Source: Bolinopsis microptera
Lineage: Eukaryota; Ctenophora; Tentaculata; Lobata; Bolinopsidae
Length of the DNA: 64,000 nt
Reading direction: 5' to 3'
Assembly: GCF_026151205.1 (NCBI RefSeq)
Contig: NC_087084.1
Coordinates: 12,241,453 to 12,305,452 of the forward strand
In this document: positions 35,801-47,800 of the stretch, in pieces
Numbering within the stretch: the first letter of the stretch is position 1
Layout: every line of letters starts with the position of its first letter
The notes under the pieces: generated by a model
What the model was told of the DNA's origin: nothing
Databases searched by the model: none
Seen by the model: the letters and a program-made list of their open reading frames with translations, nothing else
Program-made: the position numbers and the translations under genes

Positions 35801-38800
35801 CGGCGAGCTAGTCAGATCCGGGTGTGACCGTGTGTTATCCTAAATTGTAACATCTTTATCAGGCCTGTCTTCACTACTAAATCGTGTAACGTCAAGGAAA
35901 ACACTCCACAAATACTATTCGAGCACCTCCAAATGAGGAAACGTCAACAATCAAGTTAGCAAACATAGATTGGCGAATCCTAACGATTACTTGTAATTTA
36001 GTAGTGAAGATTTTACAATATAGGGTAAAACCCAGTAACACCCGGATCTGCTTAGCTCGATGTTTATTAAACAACAACAATCTGGTTAGTGAAAATATAA
36101 TTATATTCATACCCGTAACCAGATTTGATATTGCATATTAATAATTGTCGGTTAGCAAACATAAAATGGCGAATCCTAACGATTACTTGTAATTCAGAGC
36201 TCAACGGTATGTAACTAGGTTTCTCTTCTCCAATTTACAAAATTTGAAACATGTTTTTTAACTGTCCGAATTCCTGCCTCTAAATCGTGGTGATAAGTGA
36301 ACAATCAGCTGAATGTTAAGAATCAGCAAAATGTCAGTAATCTTTACCATGGCTCAACGTTTTAATCAGAATGGTACTGGTAGTAAATGTGGAGTTGTAG
36401 TTTCGTGGAATTTTCCATGAAAAGAACTATATTTGATATGAAACATGTTCCTTAACAACAAAGATAAGCCTCAAAGAATCCTCAACACCAGCTCTAAATA
36501 ATTCATGAGTTCAAGTAAGCAATATCAAGAAGTTTTATGAAGGAGCATACTTGATTCAAGAAGTGTCAACTATCAGTAACATGCCGGAATGTCAACTTGT
36601 TTTAACTGACTCTAACGAGAATATCGCATCAGTGCGGCAGGCAGAGGGGGTGACGGTTGAAAACAACTACTAAAAGCCTCAATGTAACTTGAAGCAACAA
36701 GACAATTAATAAAGTAGCTGTTTAAATAATTACCATTATTTCGTAATAAAATTAAATAATAATAGTGGTTGCACCCTCTCAAAATACAAAAGATATCTTG
36801 ACTAGCACGAATCAATTTCCGAGAAAAACATTTTGACGTTGACAACGTTAACTGTTTCATTTATTGTAACAGCCGCGATATAACTCTAATGTATTCACTT
36901 ACAAAGTTACAATATCGGGCTGTCATGTCGTTAATCACGTGACTGTAAACATCAAACACGTGTTAATCACGTGACCTTAAAGTGGCAGTTAGTGCGGACA
37001 ATTACTACCCTTTAGTCGAATTACGGTACAACTTCTAGAGGGATCTTTAGATTGGTCTTCTGCACTGATTGTTATGAGATATTGATTGAGTTCACATTAT
37101 TAAGAAATCGGCATGATTAATCTCAGAGTAGATAATTTGATTTTGTATAATTAGAATAATAGCTGTTGTAACCATACTTGAAGCCTTATTGTAATGGTTA
37201 ACACACAAATTATCATAAAATTATACATGTAACAATAACATGCCACTTATTGAGTCATGGTTGTAATTGGTAATTAAATGTTTGTCAATTGTAATTCCGT
37301 CCAGTAATAATTTTATATTTATTAGTAATAATTTTATATTTTAGTAATAATTTTTATTTTAGTTATTGGTCGTGACAGATAACATTAGTGTTATTGGGTT
37401 TCACTGAGCCCCAAGTGTGCGCCAGCTGTGCCCAACTGTATTTGCCCCAAGTGTGCCCCAAGTGTGCCCCAAGTAACTTCTGCCCCAAGTGTGCCCCAGG
37501 AATTTCAATTTTGTGCCCCAAGTGTGCCTAGCTAGATTACCAACTGGCCTTTTTTTAAACTTATATATTATGATATACAGGGTGAGTTGAAAATAGTGTG
37601 TGGAAAGTAAATGGCTCTAATTTTTTTGATAAATGAAATTTCCACTTAATTTTTGCATATTTAGGTAATGAAAATATATACTTTTTATGATAATACAATT
37701 AAAATACTTAATAATTAATAATTTGCTCAACCCATCGTCCTTTATTAGCTAGGACATATTGATAACGTGTAAGACAATTGTCTATAGCCGACTTGACTGT
37801 ATTATGGGGGCAGGGGGGTCTTCATGGAAATTTTCTCCAAATCGACTTTTTAGTTAGTTGTTTCTGATAGAAGGGAGTAATACCTATCAGATGCCATTTG
37901 ATGCCGTGGAAAAATATCGTTCCTAGCCGAAATTATTGCCGGTCAAAGGTCAGCGCATGTGTGGTAATTGTATTGCGCGAGCGATTTTTGATCGCGTGCC
38001 CTGAAAATCGAGTCTAAAAATCTATTTTCTCCTACATTTTTTGAGTAATCACCCTGAAACTTTCAGTATATGTTCTAAGGATCATTTAGAAGAGATGAGC
38101 CAGACAGAATTTTTAGATAGGCCTTCAAAAAATTTTATTCGATTTTGAAAATCTTGGACCTTGTTTTTTGATGATTTTTTGAGATCGACGATTTTCAAAA
38201 TCGAATAAAAATTTTTAAAATGCATATCTCAAAATTTTGTCTGGCTCATCTCTTTTAAATGATCCCTAGAACATACCCTGAAAGTTTCAGGGTGATTGCT
38301 TTAAAAACGTAGGAGAATATAGATTTTTAGACTCGATTTCCAGGGCACACGATTTGAGAACCCCATTAGGACGAATTTAAGATTTTTTGGAAAACTGCCA
38401 AAAATCAACCAAATTATGAGTTAGAATCAAATGAGAGGCAAGAATGAAATATGTAAAGTTTATGAACTGATAGCAATTCACCTTTCAAAACTTGCTCCTT
38501 CATAAAAAAATTATCGATTTTTACTTTCCACACACTATTTTCAACTCACCCTGTATATGTCATAAAATTTGTAATATATTGCAGCTCAGAACAAAACAAA
38601 ATTTCTATTATTTGCTGGCAAAGCTGCATAAATAAGTAATTAATAATTATAGAGTAGAATTTTCGTAGCCATCAAAGCCAAAGTTATATGTGATTATTAA
38701 GGATGTAATCGTCTAAAGTTTTTTAGACGATTATACTACCGTTTCTCATACGTTTTTAAGATATGAATGTGTTCGGTTGACAAGGGGTCGTTCACATAAT

Positions 38801-41800
38801 ACATAATACATTTTTTGGCCATTTACCCCCCCCCCCCCGCCCCCCTCCCCTCGTAATCAACCGTAATCACGACCCAACCACCCCTCCTGATCCCCTCTCC
38901 TGACAGAAATATCTCCACATCAAGGCCTAAACAACCCCTTAAGGTAACGTGTTAAAAGTATGGTTTTTGTTTAAAATGTGATAAGATGAACATATTACTA
39001 CACTACTGAGCGGTACTTGAGTTCAATTCCAATAAGCTAAGTGCGCTTAAAATTAAAATCACGTGACTCAATTTCATGCGTGTGATTGGCTTATTCCGAC
39101 TTCTGGAATGTAAGCGTACTAACTAGTACCCTTGTAATATAAATAAAGTTAATGAAATTCACACGTACCATCTACTTGTCTTAAACTACCAGCACTAACC
39201 TATAATACCTGTCTCCAGTATTAATAATTACTCGTAATTACTTAATAATTACTCGTGTGTACTAGTCTATAAATGTTAATTATCAGGAAATTAATTCACA
39301 ACCAACCAAGAAAATACAGCACTATTTACCATGTTATAATCATGTTGAGGGAATGGGAGATGCAGAGAGTCAATTTAAAGCTACATTGTTGGATAATACC
39401 ATTGTCCTCTCTTCACTATCATCAAGAAATTATCTTAAAGTAGCTTTGTAACGAATAAAGCTGAAATCGAAGTAAATTGTAAAATGATCGCTTCGACAAC
39501 ATTTAATCATACCTATTGTCAACAGAACGTTACCCAACTAAGATTGAACAGAGAGTACTGTTACAACTTAGATTCGATAATTTGCCACCTCGCACCTGAA
39601 CGTTTCAATCTTGCTAATAGTTCATGTTCGACATATCCGGGTGAGTCTTTTCGCTTGATTAATTACAATCAGACAGTGGATTACGTACGTGGTGTAAAAC
39701 AAGGTGGAAGCTCGTAAAATAAAAAGTAGATGTAAAGCCGAATATAAAATGTCGCTGATAACTCACTCTGAAGAATAAAGATGTTATTTTAAATTTTAAT
39801 ACAGTCACCTCGTGGTCACATCATCACGTAATCACGCGTGTTCTATTTTTTCTCGACGCTAATAGTTGAGCAACAATTGAGCGTACTAAACTGTTACTTT
39901 CTCCAGAAACCTATACTAAAAGACGTTTAACTTGTTATAGTGGACATGTTCTAGACTCTAGAATGTTCTAGAGTCTAGAATGGTCTAGAGTCTGGAAAAG
40001 GAGTTGAAATTTATACGCTGGGATAAACAGCTAACTAAAGGAGTTGTCGCAATATAAGGGGGAGAGGGGGGGGGGGGGGGGGTAATACTTCCTTGTCTTT
40101 AAAACAAACGACCAGCAGTTGGAGGAATCTATAATGGCAGTACAATGCAGGGGGGATGTGGTGTCGTTACAGTACTCAGAGATCAATACCTACACGTTAA
40201 TTTGTCCTGTGGTCATCTTGTGTAGTATAATTAACATCTTAATGTCAGTATTAACGGCCTAATGTCACTATAATATGTTATGTCACACCTCACATGCTCC
40301 TGTTAGTTTTAACCGGTGGACAGTATTATTATCCGTCATTAGTAGGGCTATAGGAAACTCAGGAAATATAGGAAAAAGCGTGTTGTCCCTATAATATGAA
40401 AAAACAAACTGTAGGTTAAATGTTAGTGCTTGTATATTTTAAGTATGAGCTAGTGCGTTCAGGGAGGAGAGGGCTACTTTATTGCTGCATTATTAATAGA
40501 CAGTGAGGGTATTCGTGTATTGGCGTAGATACAAATTCAGTTAAACAAGAACAAACAAACAACAAAGATAAGGTTGTTCAGCGGTTAGAAAAGCAGCAAA
40601 TTCCTCTTTACGTGATACCGCTCACGTGATGCGGAGACTAGGCGGGATTACCGCACTTAATGACAGAATCAATTAAGTGATTAATCTAATTATATAGTTC
40701 TATATTGCGGGTAACTTAAAAACTGTAAGTATCAGCTGAGTACATTCGAACGTTTTCAAGATCGCTTAAATCACAAAAACGTTTCCTAAAACCATTATAC
40801 CATCAAAGATACAAGCAGAACTGTATAATTGGTATAATTAGTATAATTGGTTTGTGCATCTTGTTCATGAAAACCGCTACATCCTACATCTTGTGGAGCA
40901 TGCTTTATAGCCTTAATTGTGAAGCTCGTGCTGCACTATTAATAAAACAGTTTGTAAATGAGTGAGCTAAATTAGCTTGAAGTTTTGTTGGAGCAGATGT
41001 AATTGAAATGGAAATTTAAAATGCAGAAAACATGGGTTGAGCAGTTGGTTTTTAATTTGTTAATTAGTCGCAAGTGATCAGGAAATTCCAGGTTAAAGAG
41101 GTAAAATGCTGAATGCATCTATAAATATAAATCTAACATATTTTAAATATCCTGAAAATTACTAAAAATGCGAGTAGATTATCTGTCTACAGTGTGGTTG
41201 GGTCTACCAGCCACAGACCCAAGGAGAAAGGCCGGGTGCTGCCAATGAACTATAAAAGCACCTTACTAAAAGCACCTATATACAATATAATATATAGGTA
41301 TATATTATATTATAGTGCCATTCAGAGAACTATTACAATATATTGACTGACAACATCTGAAAATATTGTTCACGCAGTGACCAGGTGTTCATTTTAACGC
41401 TTTCGTGCGTTTGCGAAAAATATGAGATCTTCGGACCCCTTTGAGGATCTATCATACTGTTGTGGGGTAGTGAAGATAAATACTTTAAGTGCGTCATGAT
41501 TGTGTCGCAGCATTGAATAGCACTTATGAGAACGTATGTAGTAAAAATAATACATATGTAATATATATATATGCGTGAACGTTATGTTGACTCCAGAAAG
41601 CAGAAACTTGTTATCAAATAGTTCTGGATAATTTAGTTGCGACGTTTGTCATTTTGGGTTTGTAACAAATTAAAAACCCTTTACAAGACATCGTTTAAAA
41701 CATTTTCTTGTGATAAAAGACGTAAACGAGCTTGAATTAGCAGGACTTTCCAAAATTTGAATACTTAGCACTGAACTTCACATTGTTATTACTAATTAAT

Positions 41801-44800
41801 TAATTAACCAATTAATTCCCAGGGAGATAAGAGAATGCCTGAAGTTAGATCAGGACCACAAGGAATGTCATGCTCACTACAAGAAAGTGAAGAAACTAGT
41901 CAAACAACTCACTAAAGCGCAGGAGCTAATAAACGAAGGTAGTTTGACACTACTAATAATATAATAGTACTAATACTAATAGTAATAGTACTATAACATA
42001 TAACACTAATTATGTCTTATCTTTTTTTACGGATATTACACTATTTTGTAGACTAAAGTTAAGGTTCATTCAAGCAAGGCTCACACTTATCTCTATTTGT
42101 TAACGTATGGGTCGCAGCACGGTAACAACTAACAAGGCTATATTTTCACAAAGTGTCTAAACAAGTTACTAGTAACTATTAGTGACTACGTCCAATGAGG
42201 TGACTTGGAAACTGACATTGTAGTATAACAATGTGTAATAACAATGCCGACACAGTGTGCTCTTAAACTGACATAACTATCCCGGTGGATCCATGACCTG
42301 TAAACTACTGAAGAACTAACTTACATGTCAATTTATCTATTAATTGTCAACCGTTACACCGCTAAACTGAGAAGTGAGGGTCTGTGTGATCCTACTGTAG
42401 GATGAAATGTTATAAGATCCTACTGTAGGATGAAATGTTATAAGATCCTACTGTAGGATGAAATGTTATAATGCTCGGCTCATCTTTTTTAAGTTGTTTA
42501 GTTATACAGGGTGTTAGATATCCATTTATCCACTTATCTACATGTATTTTATTTACCAAATCCAAACCAACTTGACTCAATTGAGTGACAATGCAGCTCA
42601 ATGACGTAGTAATCACGTTTCGTGAAGCCACGCCCAAATTATGTGACACAACGATTTATTTAAGTATTAAGTATTAAGTATTAAGTATTAAGTATTAAGT
42701 ATTAAGTATTAAGTATTAAGTATTAAGTATTAAGTATTAAGCATTAAGTATTAAGTATTATGTATCAACTATGAAGTTTTTTAAGTATTAAATATTAAGT
42801 ATTTGGACTTTACTCTTATCCCGCCCCAGGTGCGTATAGTGACGCTGTAGCAAAGTTAAAGGCTGCGCTAAAAACAGAATCATCAGAGGAGAAAATAGTG
42901 CTTAAAGTTCAAAGCAGACTTTGTCTCTGCAACAAACAGGTGAGAAAACTTTATCATTCAGTGGAAATGATAAGATAATTTGTTGCTGAAAGTAATCATA
43001 ATGATGATAGGATCTGATCAGTATAATCACATAATCTGATGTCACATTATCTGTCACATATTAGTAGTCAATGACTAGACAGGGTTATTGTAACGAAAAG
43101 TTACATTATGTAACACATTATGTAACATATGTCACCTTATATTACTCATATTGTCACATTATCTGATGTGACTCCTATCAGGGATCGTTTGTGGAGGATT
43201 GCCTGACCACGTGTACTACTGTGTTAGAACACGAGACTCAAGATATTGAAGCTTTAGTTAACAGAGCAGAGTGTCTCATACTTAATGAAGAGTAAGTAGC
43301 TTCCTGGATTTGGTGTTACCAGTTTGTTTTTCTCTAAGAGTTTTAAAGTTAAGAATGTCTTAATGATAAATAATGTCCCTCAGTTCCACTTCCAATAAAG
43401 AGTAGCAAGTCTTAAATTGAGATTTGCTAGTCTGTGATAGAACCAAGAGCTGTAATTTATCAAACTTTACCGCATTAAATACCAAACAACTGAGAGGGCT
43501 ATGGAGCCTCTGTTTTCTTATATGTCTCGTTTTTAGCACCTGGTAATTTATACTTTGTATCATTGAATTGTTTCATATTAGCTGACAGTCTAGTCCAATC
43601 TACACCAGGACTCACGACGGCTCAGCCGCTTAGTTGTTTGCTCACATACGTGTTACTCAAGTCATGACATTTAATTCCTATTATATTAGAAGATAAGTGT
43701 GATATTTTCCGTTAACACGTGACAAATAACTAGTTATTTCTCATGTTTTAACCGAAAACAACACACATATCTTCTGATATATTACGAATTAAATATAACT
43801 AATAATTATTCACATTAATTAAATAAATTTCAGTTTTGAAGGCGCTATAAAGGATTATCAGACAGCACAAGGTATAACAGACAGTAAGCACATTAAAGAC
43901 GGCTTACACCGGGCAGAGAAACTCTTGAAGCTCAGCAAAAAGCGAGACTACTATAAAATACTGGGCGTTCCAAGGTAACAATTAATGAATGCTGTGGTAA
44001 ATTGTGTGAAAATTGAGTGTTATGTAAGGAGGCAATAGCCTGCACGTGAATAAAGTATGATAGGAAATGTCTTAAAAATAATATCAATGATCTCCAAAAA
44101 CGTTTCAAGCTTTGACAAGAATTGTTCTGTAAGACAACCTAAAAGTTTTAGCACTGTATGGATAAAATCTAGATCTGTAAAACACGTACTGAACACGTGC
44201 TGAAACGAACACATACCATGATCCGAACTAGACTACACTTAAGCTAGACTCGGTCAGTCAGAGTCGGCGTAACGAGTATCATCCTCTCATAGTACCTACA
44301 TAGTACCTGCAATGTTGGTACTAGGAGAGTACGCCCTTAAAAAAGTCATCTTAAGCTATCAATACACTACTGATATCACGTGAAGGAAGAGGCCAATAAA
44401 AACAATCGTGCTAAAGGAAATTAGGTGAAAATGAATTTTAAGATCGCGTTCCTACGACCTATATATAGTACCTATTAGTTGGTTCATCACGGAGGTAGTA
44501 CCTAGTGTTGGCTCCACCTCCGTAATGAAGTCCTTAGTCATGGTCACGTGGCTAGTGTCACGTGGCCAGTGTCACGTGGCTAGTGTCACGTGGCTAGTGT
44601 CACGTGGCTAGTGTCACGTGGCTAGTGTCACGTGGCTAGTGTCACGTGACTACTGACTGTGTACACAGTTATCAGCTGTGTCTATAAATATTGTGAGCTT
44701 ATAAATAATGTGAACTTACAAATATTAGATGGTTAGTTTTAAAATGGACCGTCTGCGTCAACGACCTTTAAGCTCCATGCTTACAATACCCCATAATGTA

Positions 44801-47800
44801 TGACTATTTGGAATGACTAAGAAATAAGTAACTCGGAGCTACTGGAGGGGGATTATTTAAAACATATAAATATTATAAAACATATAAGTGATACGAAAAG
44901 TTTTTTTAGCGGGAGCTTGATGTTGTGAAGGGGTGATTATATATGATGGAGTCAATGATGAGTGGTGTGTGACGTGCAAGGGTGCAAAAATGAGGGTGGA
45001 AAAATGTTTTAAGTGAGAGAGCTACTGGTTACTGATAACTGATAACTCAGAGCTACTGGTTACTGACTGGTTACTATTGGTTACTGCTTTACTGATTACC
45101 AACGTGCAGTATCCACCCCTCGTACTCTGCAGCTGGGGATATTTGATTAACATTTGTTATGTTTGGTGAGATCTCACCCGCCGTATAGAATGTCTGAAAT
45201 TATATACATCACTCTATAGTTATTTGTCTCGTCATCGTGATATGAACGACAGATATCGGAGCAATCATTCGGAGTGAACCGTCTCATATTTCCTAATTGA
45301 TTTACTTTACAGCTCACTATGTGATCAGGGCGACAAGCTTGAAACTGGCTGGAGGGGGTTGCATAGCAAACCTGTATTTCATTTTTTAATGATCTAAGAA
45401 ATCCTATGATATCCATCAATGATTATCCAAAAGTACAGGAAATAAAAGCATTGCAAATTGTATTTCAGAATTGCTGGTCTTTCGATCTGAAATTGATTTT
45501 AACTCTTACTTATCACAAACAAATCTTCTTTTCAGGAACGCTGATAAATCGCAGATTAACAAAGCTTACAGGAAGAAAGCAAAAGAGTTCCATCCTGATA
45601 AATTCACTGAAGAGGCTGATAAGGTTTGTTCCTTCATTTTCGAATTACACTTTCTTATGTAAGGTAGAACAGATATACTGCTTCATGTGTAACCACTGAC
45701 CGGTGAATCACTGATTCGCTGTGTCACGTTTTAAGCTGATTAAAATTCATCATTACCCTAATTGTTACCCTAATTACCCTAATTATTACCCTAATCGCAC
45801 TTTGAGTCGTTCTGGTCTTGAAGTTATGCACGGTAATTGTTAGATTTAATCTTACTGTCGATTAATTAGACCAGTGATACTCGCTAGAATCTAGTTTACG
45901 TAGTAAATAGTAATAAGTTTCAACTTGCAGGCTGAAGCAGAGAAGAAGTTTATTGACATTGCAGCTGCTAAAGAAGTATTAACTGATGACGGTAAGAATA
46001 TAAAAAGTTCATTGATTACTTTTTCTAACAATCAAGTTTTATTCTTTATTTATATTTATTTATTATTTTATTTAATGCGAACTTTATTTCCCGCTTTTAC
46101 GCCGAAACATAATCAAACATAATATAAATGGAGTTTTAGATCACGCTTAGTTGATTGATTTTCCCACCAGTAAAATTCGGCCAATAAGCGTAGCGATTAT
46201 TAAAAATTAGGTGTCTCCCGGGAATTTGATGCCTTGTCATTACATTACACGCTATGCAGCTGTACATAAATTATACGTTGTTCTCACCGCATTGCAGTGT
46301 GACAGTGTATCTCTATACACTTACTCCATAACTGTGAGGTATCTAATACTACTATTACTGTATTAATAACCGTGAGGTATGCACTAACCACCTTCACCTT
46401 ACAACTCTCACTTTACAATACACGTACTGTAAAGTGAGAGCACAGGTTATGCTCTTAACACTGCGCACGGAATGAGGCGTGTAATGAGACGTGTAATTAC
46501 CCTGAGTTGTGTAGATTCATATTTTATTGTTACTGCACAATATTTAGCTGATGATTAGTTCGCTTGTTTGTTCGTACGAAATATTTTCGTAATGGGTTTC
46601 GTTTCATTACTTTTTATTTCAGCACTTTTAATTTTAACGGTGACCTGACCATACAAATAATTGTATACATATCGTATCCTCATCACTCACCAGTCACCAT
46701 TATCGGATGACATCGAACTAACTTTAATGATTAAAATCCTTACAATCTAGTGAATCTTCTTCCTATACTCAACATTGTATAACGAGTCTTCAACTGACGC
46801 GCATATTATGACGTAACCTGTTGAAAGCAATGGATAACGGTTAACTTCTTCATACAATATCAAATTTCATGCTCATTCGATTCCGTTACTGCATTTTACT
46901 TACATTCCTCTTGTTTTTGATAACTCGTTGCCACACGAAGTTTCCATATTTTAGGCACAATGCCAGGTTTTTGGCACGATGCCAGGTTGCCGGATATTAG
47001 TTCAAGTGTTGTTGTTATAGTATTTATAGTTGCTCGCTGATAATGAAAACAAATAATTAACAAAGGCTTAGCTGATTTATTTTATATTATTATTCGTCGC
47101 CTGACCCGTTCTCGGTTAAAGCTGAACATGATATGCAGTATGCTGCAGTCATACTTTGTTATTATAGTAGTGCAGTCGACGTTTATTTTTTATCGAGTAG
47201 TAAACTAACAGAAACTACCAAGTATCAGCAAGTAAACTAACAGAAACTACCAAGTATTAGCAACATGCCGCTGCACGTGGGTGACTCCCTCAGAAACCTC
47301 TCCCTCAACATCCAAAGTAAAATGATCACAAAGCTAGTAGGGCGAGCCACAACAGGCCCCCTCCGAAACCACCAAGTACTAACATCATCATCCCTACAAA
47401 ACCTTAACGAAATGTACGATTTCATCGCACTACAGGACTGTGAGGAGACCGCCAAGACGGTCGTCGACAACTCAGTAGCGGTCATGTGCAAAGTGGCGGT
47501 CGTTCTATACAACGATCTGTTTACTGAGAGGGAAGAGGATCTTATCCTGGAGATATTTGATATTAAAAGAAAGGTTATTGAGAGTTTTCTGGAGGAGACG
47601 GAGAAGAAAACAGGGAACTACGACACTATCATGTGCCATCTCAGTGTCATGGAGGATAAGACTTTATGTTTGTTAAGATCTCGGTTTAGTGAGAAAACTC
47701 TGGGTCGAGCGAGAGTGTTCTTCGGATATTTCGAGGATGCAGAAGTTTTCCACTTCCTCTTCACAGACCCTTCAGCTGAACATTTTCTTAACGTTTCCCA

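Noticed and set aside
39484-39717. 77-residue ORF with NxS/T sites and cysteines
   Set aside because: No signal peptide, homology or partner exon found; possibly chance in an intron.
45750-45800. Telomere-like CCCTAA repeats
   Set aside because: The units are degenerate ACCCTAATT with variable spacing, few in number and inside an intron; not enough for an interstitial telomere call.
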